A DNA stretch of 64,000 nt from Nocardia asteroides (lineage in GTDB: Bacteria > Actinomycetota > Actinomycetes > Mycobacteriales > Mycobacteriaceae). Made by a program: the position numbers and the translations under genes. Location: contig NZ_LR134352.1 in NCBI RefSeq assembly GCF_900637185.1, positions 1,984,001 through 2,048,000 of the forward strand, in the 5' to 3' direction. The notes beneath the pieces were generated by a model. That model worked only from the letters and a program-made list of their open reading frames with translations. It was not told where the DNA came from and ran no database searches. Shown here in pieces: positions 31,655 to 40,523 of the stretch (positions are counted from its first letter, which is position 1; every line of letters starts with the position of its first letter).

Positions 31655-31870
31655 TCAGGCCAGCAGCTCGATCCAGGACCCGAGGACGGGATCGCCCGCG
31701 AGCGTGGGGAAGTCGATGTCCGCATGACCGGCCGACCGCCATTTCTCGACAAGGGACATGATGCGCACCGAATCGAGTCCGGCGTCGAGCAGATCGGTCT
31801 GGGCGGTCAGTTCGCCGGGCTCCACGCCCAGCGCGGTGGCCACGTCGCCGATCACCTGTTCGTCGGTCAT
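31655..31870 (-). CDS. stand-alone aryl carrier protein
   Basis: This 71-residue acyl/aryl carrier protein has the phosphopantetheine site in LLDAGLDSVRIMSLVEKW (Ser near residue 33). The residues after the Ser (VR) are those of EntB-type aryl carrier domains. It should be loaded with DHB by the ligase and donate it to the first C domain of the NRPS. It replaces the carrier domain missing from the isochorismatase. It is the last gene of the leftward transport operon, 3 bp after the reductase gene, so production of the starter carrier is tied to uptake-gene expression. Confidence 0.9.
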   Translation of the reverse strand: MTDEQVIGDVATALGVEPGELTAQTDLLDAGLDSVRIMSLVEKWRSAGHADIDFPTLAGDPVLGSWIELLA

Positions 31871-31873
31871 CTG

Positions 31874-32713
31874 TCATTCCTCTCGATCGAAATCGGCGAC
31901 GCCGCGCTTCCAGTAGCCGGCGATGAGCGAGTCCTTGGGCCCGATGCCCAGGTCGTTGCGGATGATCTTGCGGACCCCGCGCAGGCAGCCCGCCTCACCC
32001 GCCACCCACGCGTAAACGCGGTGTCCGGCAGGCACTTCCACCTCGCGCACGGCCTGCTCGAGCACGTCGCTGGTGCCCGGTTCCAGCTCGCCGCGGTGCA
32101 GCCAGCGCACCCGCATCCCGGCGGGCTGATCGAGCGGGATCTCCTCGGCGGGCCCGGCCACCTCGATGAACACCCAGCCGGTGGTGGTGCGCGGCATGCG
32201 CTCGAGCCAGCGGGCGATGGCGGGTACGGCGGTGATGTCACCGGCGAGCAGGTAGTCGTCGTAGGTCTCCGGGATGGCGACGCCGCCGGGGGGACCGGCG
32301 ATGTGCACCTTGGTGCCCGGGGTGACCGAGGCGGCCCAATCCGAGGCCAGTCCACCAGGGTGGATGACGAAATCGATGTCGAGTTCGCCGTCCTCGACGC
32401 TGTGGCGGCGCACGGTGTACTCGCGCGAGACCGGTCGCGGGTTGCCCCAATCCAGCATCGTGCCCTCGAGCTTGGGCAGCCGCAGCACGCCGTCCTCGCC
32501 CGGAAAGATCAGGCGCACATGCTCGTCCGGCACATAGCTGTGGAACTTCGCGATGTCCGGGCCGCCGAAGGTGATCCGCAGCAGCGCCGCGCCGACGGGC
32601 GCGACCCGCAACACCTCCACCTCCTGCAAGCCGATCGGGTACGGCACCTTGGCGTAGTGGTCGCCGGCGAGCACCTCGGCGATGTTCTCGCGATAGGCGG
32701 TGCGATCCTTCAT
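31874..32713 (-). CDS. siderophore-interacting protein (FAD-dependent ferric-siderophore reductase)
   Basis: The ATG at 32713 gives 279 residues of the SIP/ViuB family. SREYTVRRH (near residue 95) is the FAD-binding RxYT-like motif. FVIHPGGLASDWAASVTPG and AGPPGG follow, and the C-terminal WVAGEAGCLRGVRKIIRNDLG is the NAD(P)H-lobe signature. It reduces Fe(III)-siderophore in the cytoplasm to release iron. This fits a locus without an obvious siderophore esterase. It overlaps the exporter gene upstream by 4 bp (ATGA). Confidence 0.93.
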   Translation of the reverse strand: MKDRTAYRENIAEVLAGDHYAKVPYPIGLQEVEVLRVAPVGAALLRITFGGPDIAKFHSYVPDEHVRLIFPGEDGVLRLPKLEGTMLDWGNPRPVSREYTVRRHSVEDGELDIDFVIHPGGLASDWAASVTPGTKVHIAGPPGGVAIPETYDDYLLAGDITAVPAIARWLERMPRTTTGWVFIEVAGPAEEIPLDQPAGMRVRWLHRGELEPGTSDVLEQAVREVEVPAGHRVYAWVAGEAGCLRGVRKIIRNDLGIGPKDSLIAGYWKRGVADFDREE

Positions 32714-33936
32714 CGTTGTTCCTTTCTGTGCAGCGGCCCGGCGCCCAGCGCCATCAGGCCGGTGAGAATCAGGACGGCGACGCCGTAGAGCACCAGCGCG
32801 CGTCCGGGATCGAACAGCTGGCCGACCACACCGGCCACCATGGAGCCGACCGCGGTACCGGCGACCGACTGCACCATCAGCAGGCCCGACATGCGCCCGC
32901 GCATGTGATCGGGCGTGGCCTGCTGGAGCATCGCGTAGCGCAGCACCATGTTCACCGCTCTGGCCAGGCCGAACCCGGCCAGCCCGAGGAACACCAGCGC
33001 CGCGTGCGACCACAGCCCGGCCGCGATCACGCCGATCGGCATCAAGGCCAGCGTGAGCAGCAGCGCCCGGCCGGTGTGCACGCGGCTCATCCAGCCGCTG
33101 GTGAGCGTGCCGAGCACGGCACCGGCGCCGGGCGCCGCGTAGAGCAGCCCGAGCGTGCCCGCGCCCGCGCCGAGTTCGACATCCGCGAAGGCGGGCAGCA
33201 GCACCAGCGGGCCGCTGACGAGCATCCCGATCAGGCCGGTCAGCAGGATGAGCCGGATGGATTCGTGGCGCACCGCGAAACCGATGCCCGCCGCCAGCTC
33301 GCGAATCGGGTTCTCCAGATCGCGTTGCGGCGGCGGCGACGGCCCGATCGCGGTGATCAGCCCGACGGTGGCGGTGGTCGCCAGGGCACAGAGGAAATAG
33401 GCCGTGGCCACTCCGGTCTTCGCGACCAGCAGACCGGCGACGGCGGGGGTGAGCATCGTGCCGAGGTCGGTGGTCAGCGAGACCAGCGCGCCCGCGGCCG
33501 CGACCTTCTCCCGCCCGACCAGTACCGGGACCATGGCCATCAGCGCCGAACCGCTGACCCCGCCCGCGAGGCCGTCGATGACGGCGGCGAGGTAGATCGC
33601 GGGCAGCATCGGGTCCGGCAGCACGGCGTTCACGCCGAGCACCAGGAACCCGAGACCCGCCGCGCTGCGCGACCATTGGATCACCGTGCGGCGGTCGTAG
33701 CGGTCGGCGACGACACCGCCGGCCAGGCTGCCGAAGAACAGGGCCGCCGCGGTGGTGGTGGCGACTCCGGCGACCTGCACGCTCGAACCGGTCAGCTCGT
33801 AGACCTGTAGCGGCAACGCCACCATGAGCAGGCCGATGCCGAGCACCGACACCAGCCGCGCCGCGAACGCGCACCGGAACGGGCGCGAGGCCCGCAGTGG
33901 GCTGAGGTCGAGCAGCAGTCCCCCTGGGGCGGTCAC
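32710..33936 (-). CDS. MFS transporter, EntS-like siderophore exporter
   Basis: The 408 residues have about twelve hydrophobic segments and the MFS motif A loop GGVVADRYDRRTVIQWSR near residue 75. The opening LLLDLSPLRASRPFRCAFAARLVSVLG is typical of EntS-type exporters. It starts with GTG overlapping the stop of the binding-protein gene (GTGA) and is followed by the SIP gene, a context in which EntS homologues secrete the apo-siderophore. Direction and substrate are inferred from family and context. Confidence 0.88.
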   Translation of the reverse strand: MTAPGGLLLDLSPLRASRPFRCAFAARLVSVLGIGLLMVALPLQVYELTGSSVQVAGVATTTAAALFFGSLAGGVVADRYDRRTVIQWSRSAAGLGFLVLGVNAVLPDPMLPAIYLAAVIDGLAGGVSGSALMAMVPVLVGREKVAAAGALVSLTTDLGTMLTPAVAGLLVAKTGVATAYFLCALATTATVGLITAIGPSPPPQRDLENPIRELAAGIGFAVRHESIRLILLTGLIGMLVSGPLVLLPAFADVELGAGAGTLGLLYAAPGAGAVLGTLTSGWMSRVHTGRALLLTLALMPIGVIAAGLWSHAALVFLGLAGFGLARAVNMVLRYAMLQQATPDHMRGRMSGLLMVQSVAGTAVGSMVAGVVGQLFDPGRALVLYGVAVLILTGLMALGAGPLHRKEQR

Positions 33937-34946
33937 TTGAAGCGTTCCACGAGCAGATCGAGGGTGGCCATGACGGTGCGGTAGTCGGGCCGCGAGCTGG
34001 TGGCGGGCAGTTCGAAGACCTTGTTCCCGGCGAACGCGGGCAGCGCCGCGTACATCGGGTCGGCGCGCAGCTCGTCGAGCGAGCGGCCGCCGCTGAGCGG
34101 AATGGTGAACAGCACGGGCGCGTCGATCACGGTGGCGAGCAGTTCGGGGCTGAAGCTGATGAAGTCGGCGCTCTGCTCCTTGGCGGGGTTGCCCGCCTTG
34201 GCCTCCACCGCGGTGTCGAGGGTGAATCCGACCTCGGAGAGCAGGGTGGGCAGCGCGGCGCTCGGCACGAACAGGGTCGGCTTCTGGCTCTTGATCGACT
34301 GCATGACCGCGGTCGCCCCGGCCGGCGGCTTGATCTTGCTCTTGGCCTCGGCCAGCTTGGCCTGGTAGTTGGCGATCAGCGCGTCGACCTTGGCCGGCTT
34401 GTTCACCGTCGCGGCGATGAAGCGCAGCTGGTCCTGCCAGTAGGTGGTCTCGGTCGGCAGCAGTACGGTCGGCGCGATGGCGCTGAGCTGGTCGTAGGCG
34501 TTCACCGACTGCTGGCCGGGGTAACCCTGGCCGCCGCCGATGATCAGGTCGGGACGCTGGGCGGCGATGAACTCGAGATTGATGTTCTCACCCGACGGCA
34601 CGGCCTGGGTGCCTTGACGTTTCGCGTCCTCGGCCCAGCCGGCCGGGAACTCGCCCGGCTTGTTGGGCACCCCGAGCAGGCGCGGATCCGCCGCGACGAC
34701 GGTGGCCTCGAGGTCGTAGAGGTAGCCGGCCAGGTTGCCGTTGAGCACCACGATGCGCTGCGGGTCGGCGGGCACCTTGACCGGGCCCTTCGCCGACGGG
34801 ACCTCGCGCGGGCCGGTCTCGCCGGTGTCGGAGGACGAGTTGCCGCACGCGGTGAGCACCGCGACCAGCGCGAGAACCAGGAGGGCGAGGGCGGCCCGGA
34901 GGCGGCCCGACGATCGGTTGGTGAACATGGACGGGGAATTCCTCAT
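33933..34946 (-). CDS. ferric-siderophore ABC transporter binding lipoprotein (FecB-like), copy 2
   Basis: This precursor of up to 337 residues has a lipoprotein signal (ALLVLALVAVLTAC) with Cys near residue 33. It shares long near-identical blocks with the copy at 17207-18202: PADPQRIVVLNG.LAGYLYDL, NLEFIAAQ.PDLIIGGG and RPDYR..MATLDLL.ERFK. The start may be ATG at 34946 or, more likely, ATG at 34928 (MFTNRSS), for which GAGGAA is available. It precedes the exporter and follows the ATPase gene by 27 bp. Two binding proteins may widen the ligand range or raise binding-protein dosage. Confidence 0.9.
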   Translation of the reverse strand: MRNSPSMFTNRSSGRLRAALALLVLALVAVLTACGNSSSDTGETGPREVPSAKGPVKVPADPQRIVVLNGNLAGYLYDLEATVVAADPRLLGVPNKPGEFPAGWAEDAKRQGTQAVPSGENINLEFIAAQRPDLIIGGGQGYPGQQSVNAYDQLSAIAPTVLLPTETTYWQDQLRFIAATVNKPAKVDALIANYQAKLAEAKSKIKPPAGATAVMQSIKSQKPTLFVPSAALPTLLSEVGFTLDTAVEAKAGNPAKEQSADFISFSPELLATVIDAPVLFTIPLSGGRSLDELRADPMYAALPAFAGNKVFELPATSSRPDYRTVMATLDLLVERFK

Positions 34947-34973
34947 TTCTGACGATGGCGGCGCGATGCCGCC

Positions 34974-35786
34974 TCAGTGCACCTGGGCGGCGTTCTCCGC
35001 CAATGGGATGACCAGTGGGGTACCGGTTTCCGGGTCGTCGACGATCCGGCACCGCAGCGAGAACACCTCGTGGACCAGGTCGGCGGTGACGATCTCGGCC
35101 GGTAGCCCGGAGGCGACGACCCGCCCGTCGCGCATGGCGATCAGGTGGTCGGCGTAGCGGAAGGCGTGGTTGAGGTCGTGCAGGACCGCGACGACGGTGC
35201 GGCCCGACTCGCGCTGGAGCGAGCGGCACAGGTCGAGCAGCTGGATCTGGTAGGCGATGTCGAGATAGGTGGTCGGCTCGTCGAGCAGGATGATGGGCGT
35301 CTGCTGGGCCAGCACCATCGAGATCCACACGCGTTGCCGCTGACCACCCGACAGTTCCTCGACCGGCCGCGCCGACAACTCGGCGACGCCGGTGGCGGCC
35401 ATCGCCGCCGCGACGGCCTCCTCGTCGGCGCGCGACCACTGGCGCAGCAAACTCTGATGCGGATAGCGCCCGCGCGCCACGAGATCCGCGACCCGGATGC
35501 CGTCCGGCGCGGTCGAGGTCTGCGGCAGCAGGCCGACCTGGCGGGCCAGTTCCTTGGCCGGATAGTCGGTCACCGGTTTGTCGTCGAGCAGGACCGTGCC
35601 GGACTCGGGGGCCAGCAGCCGGGCCAGCGCGCGCAGCAGCGTGGACTTGCCGCAGGCGTTCGGGCCGATGATCACGGTGAACTTGCCGTCCGGGATATCC
35701 ACAGAGAGCTGATCACTGATCGTGCGGCCCTTGTAGCCGAGCCGGACCTGGTCGGCGCGCAACCGCGCGGCGTGAGAGTCGTTCAT
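34974..35786 (-). CDS. ferric-siderophore ABC transporter ATP-binding protein (FecE/FepC-like)
   Basis: This 270-residue ATPase has Walker A GPNACGKSTLLRAL (near residue 42), a Q-loop at LLPQTS, the ABC signature LSGGQRQRVWISMVL, Walker B IILLDEPTTYLDI and the switch His in VAVLHDLNHAF. The sequence is typical of Fe-siderophore importers. It lies 10 bp downstream of the second permease gene. Confidence 0.95.
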   Translation of the reverse strand: MNDSHAARLRADQVRLGYKGRTISDQLSVDIPDGKFTVIIGPNACGKSTLLRALARLLAPESGTVLLDDKPVTDYPAKELARQVGLLPQTSTAPDGIRVADLVARGRYPHQSLLRQWSRADEEAVAAAMAATGVAELSARPVEELSGGQRQRVWISMVLAQQTPIILLDEPTTYLDIAYQIQLLDLCRSLQRESGRTVVAVLHDLNHAFRYADHLIAMRDGRVVASGLPAEIVTADLVHEVFSLRCRIVDDPETGTPLVIPLAENAAQVH

Positions 35787-35796
35787 ATCGCTTTCC

Positions 35797-36843
35797 CTAT
35801 TTCCGTCGCGCCTCGGCGACGAGCAGATACGCCAGGTACAGGCCGCCGACCGAGCCGGTGACGATGCCGACCGGGATGGTGGTCGGCGCGAAGGCGTGCT
35901 GGGCGATCCAATCGCAGGTGATCAGCAAGGCCGCGCCCATCGCTGCGGCCGGAACCAGCGCGATCGACGGTGTGCGGGTGAGCTTGCGCGCCAGGTGCGG
36001 CGCGGCCAGCGCGACGAAGGCGATGGGCCCGGCCACCGCCGTCGCCAGCGAGGTGAAACCGACGCTGAGCGCGATCAGCCAGCCGGTCGCCTTGCTCGCG
36101 TCCAGGCCGAGGGCCCGCGCGGTGTCGTCGCCGAGCTCGAGGATCTGCAGCCGGGACGCTGCCGGTATCAGCGCCAGCGCGAGCACGGCCAGGATGATCA
36201 TCGTCGGCGCGACCTGCGGCCACGACAGCCCATTGAGCGAGCCCGCGCCCCAGGCCGCCGCCGACATCGCCGCGTCCAGGTCGGCCCGCATGATCAGCCA
36301 GGTGTTGACCGAGGCGAGCATGGCGCTAACGCCGATGCCGACGATGATGAGCCGGAAGCCGGTCACGTTGTGCCGGAAGGCCAGCAGGTGGATCACCAGG
36401 GCGGCGCCGAGGCCACCGATCATCGCGCCCGCCGCGGTCTGGAAGCTGCCGCCACCGAGGATCAGGATCACCAGCAGGGCGCCGGTGTAGGCGCCGGTGC
36501 TGAACCCGATGATGTCCGGGCTGCCCAGCGGGTTGCGGGTGACCGATTGAAGGATCGCGCCGCTGACGCCGAGCGCGGCGCCGAGAGCCAAGGCCATCAG
36601 GATGCGCGGCAGCCGCCAGTCCCACACCACCAGCCGGTCGAAGCGCTCGTCGCCCACGAACAGCGCGCGCAGCACGCGCGGCGCGGGAATCTGGAAATCG
36701 CCGGTACCCAGCGCGAATACGGCGGTGGCGAGCGCGATCGCGAGCAGGATCGCGCACACCACCACGGTGCGCACGCCGATCCTGGTGGTGAGACCGAGGC
36801 GCGGTACGCGCAGCACGAGCATGGTGCGTCCGAAGTCGATCAT
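35797..36843 (-). CDS. ferric-siderophore ABC transporter permease (FecCD family), second subunit
   Basis: The ATG at 36843 gives 348 residues with about ten hydrophobic segments. Family landmarks are WDWRLPRILMALALGAALGVSGAILQSVTRNPLGSPDIIG and, near the end, AGPIAFVALAAPHLARKLTRTPS, the coupling-helix region of FecD/FepG. The start overlaps the stop of the first permease (ATGA). It pairs with that permease to form the heterodimeric channel. Confidence 0.94.
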   Translation of the reverse strand: MIDFGRTMLVLRVPRLGLTTRIGVRTVVVCAILLAIALATAVFALGTGDFQIPAPRVLRALFVGDERFDRLVVWDWRLPRILMALALGAALGVSGAILQSVTRNPLGSPDIIGFSTGAYTGALLVILILGGGSFQTAAGAMIGGLGAALVIHLLAFRHNVTGFRLIIVGIGVSAMLASVNTWLIMRADLDAAMSAAAWGAGSLNGLSWPQVAPTMIILAVLALALIPAASRLQILELGDDTARALGLDASKATGWLIALSVGFTSLATAVAGPIAFVALAAPHLARKLTRTPSIALVPAAAMGAALLITCDWIAQHAFAPTTIPVGIVTGSVGGLYLAYLLVAEARRK

Positions 36844-37838
36844 GCCGTGGCTCCCACTCGCGAACGTCGCGCCAGCCAGATCAGCATCGGCGCACCGAGG
36901 AACGCCGTCACCAAGCCCGCGGGTACCTCGTCGGGACGGATGATGATGCGGCCCAGGACGTCCGCGGTGAGCACCAGCAGCGGCGCGAGCACCAGCGAGT
37001 ACCCGAAGATCCAGCGCTGATCGGGACCGACCAGCCAGCGGGCGATGTGCGGCACGGCGAGCCCGACGAAGGCGATCGGACCGACCGCCGCGGTCGCGGT
37101 GCCGCACAACAGCACCAGGGCCAGCGCGGTGAGCAGCCGCGTCCGGGTGACATGCACTCCCAGTGACCGGGCCAGCTCGTCGCCGAGGGCGACGGCGTTG
37201 AGTGAACGCGCGCAGATCGCGGCGATCACCAGCCCGGCCACGATGAACGGCGCGGCGCCGGTGATGATGTCGAACCCGCGACCGGTGAGCGAACCGGCGT
37301 CCCAGCGCCGCATCTCGTCGAAGGCCTTGGGGTCGATCAGGATCAGGCCGCGGGTGAGACCGCCGAGCACCGCGGTGGCGGCGACGCCGGCCAGGGTCAG
37401 CCGGATCGGGTCGGTGCCGGTGTGGCCCGCGGTACCGAGCCGGTACACCACCACCGAGACCAGCGCGGCTCCGGCGAACCCGAACCACACGTAGGAGGTG
37501 ATCTCACTCACGCCGAGCAACCCCACCGCGATCGTGATCGCGAAGGCCGCGCCCGCGTTCACGCCCAGCAAACCGGGATCGGCGAGCGGATTGCGGGTCA
37601 GGGCCTGCATCAGGCAGCCCGCGACGCCGAGCGCCAATCCGCACAGCAGCCCGAGAATCGTTCGCGGCAGCCGGTACTCGGTGACGGTGACATGGTCGGG
37701 GGTGCTGACCGGGCCGGTCAGCGCTTGGAAGACCTCGCCGACCGGGATCGATTTCGTGCCGACCAGCAGGCTCAGCAAACAGGCCGCGATCAGCAACGCG
37801 GCCGTCAGCAACCAGCCGCACCAGCGCGGACTTCTCAT
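36840..37838 (-). CDS. ferric-siderophore ABC transporter permease (FecCD family), first subunit
   Basis: This is a FecCD permease of 332 residues from ATG 37838, or 338 from GTG 37856; the ATG is preferred because GAAAGAG lies upstream. TEYRLPRTILGLLCGLALGVAGCLMQALTRNPLADPGLLGVN and VGPIAFVGLAVPHIARWLVGPD are diagnostic. It is the first gene of the leftward transport operon and lies next to the iron boxes at 37900-37973. Confidence 0.94.
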   Translation of the reverse strand: MRSPRWCGWLLTAALLIAACLLSLLVGTKSIPVGEVFQALTGPVSTPDHVTVTEYRLPRTILGLLCGLALGVAGCLMQALTRNPLADPGLLGVNAGAAFAITIAVGLLGVSEITSYVWFGFAGAALVSVVVYRLGTAGHTGTDPIRLTLAGVAATAVLGGLTRGLILIDPKAFDEMRRWDAGSLTGRGFDIITGAAPFIVAGLVIAAICARSLNAVALGDELARSLGVHVTRTRLLTALALVLLCGTATAAVGPIAFVGLAVPHIARWLVGPDQRWIFGYSLVLAPLLVLTADVLGRIIIRPDEVPAGLVTAFLGAPMLIWLARRSRVGATA

Positions 37839-37899
37839 TAGGGGAATCTCTTTCACGTAGAACCAAGTCTCTTGGGAGGTTAGCCTAAGAAACCTTTAG

Positions 37900-37918
37900 A
37901 TAGGTGAGCCTTGCCTGA
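37900..37918. promoter_or_regulatory. IdeR/DmdR-type iron box upstream of the permease operon
   Basis: ATAGGTGAGCCTTGCCTGA matches the iron-repressor consensus in both half sites (AGGTGAG / CTTGCCT). It lies 62 bp upstream of the permease ATG. A partial third box, AGGTTAGCCTAAG (about 37877-37889), lies even closer to the start. Both probably control the leftward transport operon. Confidence 0.8.
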
Positions 37919-37954
37919 CTAATGCACAAAGAGCTTAGACAAGGCAAGGTCTTG

Positions 37955-37973
37955 ATAGGTGAGCCTTACCTAG
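37955..37973. promoter_or_regulatory. IdeR/DmdR-type iron box upstream of the secreted protein gene
   Basis: ATAGGTGAGCCTTACCTAG is a direct near-copy, 55 bp away, of the box at 37900-37918 and a better match to the consensus. It lies 77 bp upstream of the GTG start at 38050 and probably makes that gene iron-repressed, alone or together with the permease operon. Confidence 0.85.
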
Positions 37974-38049
37974 CTATGGTTCCGGTTCGTTCGGTCCGCA
38001 GCCTCTGCGCCGCGCAGTTCACCACGAGGAACACGAAAGGTTCACCCCC

Positions 38050-38769
38050 GTGAAAATCACCAAGTTCGCCCTGCTGGCCTCGACCGTCAGCGTTGCCCTC
38101 GGCATCGCGGCAGGCACCAGTCACGCGGCGCCCGCCGCGGACCCGAGCGCGCCGATCAACTACACCGCCACCACCACCGAGACCAACACCGTGATCGGGA
38201 CCGACTCCGGCTCGCTCGTGGTCGAGGACGGGGTCTTCAAGATCAAGGCCGTCGACGGCACCACTGTCGCGGGCAGCGAACTGTCCTTCCGCGTCGACGA
38301 TTTCGTGTTCCCGATCGCCGCCGACATCGCCGGCCGCACCGCCACCCTGACCCCGCAGTTCGACCTCGCGCACGCCACCTACAAGCCAGTCGCGCTGCCG
38401 TACGAGGACAAGGCGCCGTGGAAGAACGAGTACGACCGTGAGCAGGCGGCGTGGAGCCGCCTGGGCAGCACCATCTCCCTCGGCGCCAGCATCGCGACCC
38501 TGGTCGGCGGCCTCGGCGGCGGCGCGGTGGGCTGCGTGCTCGGCGGCATCGCGGGCGCCACCATCGCCTCGGCCACCATCGTCGGCATGTTCGGCCCGTT
38601 CATTCCGGCCGCGGCCGTCGGCTGCGTCGCGGGCATCATGGCCATCGGCGCGCTGGGCACCCTGGCCGGCCAGATCTTCATCACCGCCCCCGTCGCGATC
38701 ATGGCCGCGGTGCAGTACTTCACCACCATCAACTCGCCGATGCCGAACAACCCGGCGCCCGCCAAGTAG
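38050..38769 (+). CDS. iron-box-controlled secreted/cell-envelope protein of unknown function
   Basis: The GTG at 38050 (GAAAGG upstream) gives 239 residues. The N-terminus KFALLASTVSVALGIAAGTSHAAPA is a clear Sec signal peptide with an AHAA-P type cleavage site. A beta-rich region (about 35-115) follows. The second half is very Gly/Ala-rich and hydrophobic (LGASIATLVGGLGGGAVGCVLGG...), enough for two membrane-like hairpin segments, and it has two cysteines. I do not recognise a characterised family; similar Gly-rich secreted proteins occur in Nocardia. The iron boxes upstream and the divergent transport operon suggest a role at the envelope under iron limitation. Confidence 0.75.
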   Translation: MKITKFALLASTVSVALGIAAGTSHAAPAADPSAPINYTATTTETNTVIGTDSGSLVVEDGVFKIKAVDGTTVAGSELSFRVDDFVFPIAADIAGRTATLTPQFDLAHATYKPVALPYEDKAPWKNEYDREQAAWSRLGSTISLGASIATLVGGLGGGAVGCVLGGIAGATIASATIVGMFGPFIPAAAVGCVAGIMAIGALGTLAGQIFITAPVAIMAAVQYFTTINSPMPNNPAPAK

Positions 38770-38812
38770 GCCGCCACCGGAACACTCGTGGAGGGGGACA
38801 ACTCGACGAGGA

Positions 38813-38846
38813 GAGATCCCGCCCGATCACGATCGGGCGGGATCTC
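38813..38846. terminator. bidirectional terminator after the secreted protein gene
   Basis: A perfect 16-bp stem, GAGATCCCGCCCGATC (38813-38828) with 38831-38846, lies between the convergent ends of the secreted-protein gene (38769) and the DHA2 transporter gene (38855). The innermost pairs probably open to give a normal loop. Confidence 0.82.
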
Positions 38847-38854
38847 GGTCTGTC

Positions 38855-40426
38855 TCAGTGTGATTCGGCGTCGGCGGCCTTCTCGTCCGGCGCCGGGATG
38901 TGCCGCAGCAGGGTCATGACCAGGACGGCGGCGATCCCGGTGAGTCCGATGCCGACGAGTGAATTGACCTGGAGCGCCTGGGTATAGGCCTGCCGGGCGA
39001 CGGTGCTGAGCTCGGCGGACAGCGCTTCGGGCAGCATCGCCGCCACGTGCAGCGCGCCGGCGAGGGTGTCCTCGGCGGCCCGCGCGGCCTCGGCGGGCAG
39101 ACCTGCGGGCAGGGTGTCGGCCATCTGCCCGCGATAGACCGCGGTGCCGATGCTGCCGATCACCGCGACGCCGAGGGCGGCCGAGAGTTCCTGCCCGGTC
39201 TCCGAGATCGCCGAGGCCGCGCCCGCCCTCGCCGGATCGACCGCGCCGACGATCAGGTCGAGGCCGAGGACGAACATCGGGCTGAGACCGAGTGAGAACA
39301 CCACCATGCCGGTGACGATCAGTGCCAGATCGTCGGTGCCCGCGAGCTGGGTGAACAGCGCGTACCCGGCCATCGCGAGCACCAGCCCGCCCGCCATCAG
39401 GTAGGCGGGTCGTACCCGCGGGGCGAGCGCGCTCACCACACCCGCGGCCACCACCATGGCGGCCGCCTGCGGCACCGTCCACAGTCCGGCTTCGAACGCC
39501 GAGAGCCCGAGGACCAGCTGCAGATACTGGGCCAGCAGCAGGAACAGCCCGCCCATCGCGAGCATCGCGACCATCAGCGCGGCCAGCGAACCGCTGAACC
39601 GGACATTGCCGAACAGGTTCAGATCGATGAGGGGATCGGTCAGCCGCCGTTGGCGCAGAACGAACACCACACCGAGGGCGAGACCGGCGACCAGTACCCC
39701 GACCGCCTCGACCGACAATCCGTCCTTGGCCAGTTCCTTGATGCCGTAGATGACACCCATCACCGCCAGCAGCGACAACAGCGCGCTGAGCAGATCCAGC
39801 TTGCCCAGATTCGGGTCCTTGTACTCGGGCAGCAGGATCGGCCCGGTCACCAGCAGCAGCACCATGGCGGGCACCGCGACCAGGAACACCGAACCCCACC
39901 AGAAGTTCTCCAGCATCGCGCCGCCGACCAGCGGCCCGATGACCATGCCGATCATGAAGCTGGTCATCCACACGCTGATCGCGGTGGTGCGCTGGCGGTC
40001 GTCGTGGAACATGTTGCGGATCAGCGCCAGGGTGGAGGGCATCAGCGTCGCGCCCGCGATACCGAGCAGCGCGCGCGTGCCGATGAGCATGCTCGCGCTG
40101 GTCGAGTACGCCGCGACCACCGAGGCGATACCGAAGGCCAGCGCGCCGATCATCAGCAGCTTGCGCCTGCCGATCCGGTCGCCGACCGTGCCCATGGTGA
40201 TGAGGAAGCCCGCGACCAGGAAGCCGTAGATGTCCAGGATCCACAGCAGCTGCGAGCTGCTCGGTTCCAGCGCCTCGCTGATTTTGGGGATGGCCAGGTA
40301 GAGCACGCTCAGATCCATCGAGATCAGCAGCGTGGGCAGGGCGAGCACCGCCAGCCCGATCCACTCTTTGAGGCCGGCCGTTCCGGTCGGTTCGACGGCG
40401 GTCCGCGCACTCTCGGTGGAAGTCAC
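38855..40426 (-). CDS. DHA2-family MFS drug exporter (EmrB/QacA type, 14 TM)
   Basis: The 523 residues have about fourteen hydrophobic segments. MDLSVLYLAIPKISEAL near residue 40 is the DHA2 motif (LDxTVVNVALP-like), and GTVGDRIGRRKLLMIG is motif A. ALLGIAGATLMPSTLALIRNMF and TSFMIGMVIGPLVGGAML are the antiporter motif C region. It is convergent with the secreted protein gene and separated from it by a terminator. There is no obvious regulator next to it. Proton-driven export of a cationic drug or metabolite is the usual role; the substrate is unknown. Confidence 0.9.
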   Translation of the reverse strand: MTSTESARTAVEPTGTAGLKEWIGLAVLALPTLLISMDLSVLYLAIPKISEALEPSSSQLLWILDIYGFLVAGFLITMGTVGDRIGRRKLLMIGALAFGIASVVAAYSTSASMLIGTRALLGIAGATLMPSTLALIRNMFHDDRQRTTAISVWMTSFMIGMVIGPLVGGAMLENFWWGSVFLVAVPAMVLLLVTGPILLPEYKDPNLGKLDLLSALLSLLAVMGVIYGIKELAKDGLSVEAVGVLVAGLALGVVFVLRQRRLTDPLIDLNLFGNVRFSGSLAALMVAMLAMGGLFLLLAQYLQLVLGLSAFEAGLWTVPQAAAMVVAAGVVSALAPRVRPAYLMAGGLVLAMAGYALFTQLAGTDDLALIVTGMVVFSLGLSPMFVLGLDLIVGAVDPARAGAASAISETGQELSAALGVAVIGSIGTAVYRGQMADTLPAGLPAEAARAAEDTLAGALHVAAMLPEALSAELSTVARQAYTQALQVNSLVGIGLTGIAAVLVMTLLRHIPAPDEKAADAESH

Positions 40427-40523
40427 GACCTCGACGTTACCGACGGTTCATGGGCGCGTGCCACGGGTTTTTCCGGCCCGCGCGCCGGGAAGTCGGTGGA
40501 CAGGGTGGGGCGATCCCGTCAGG

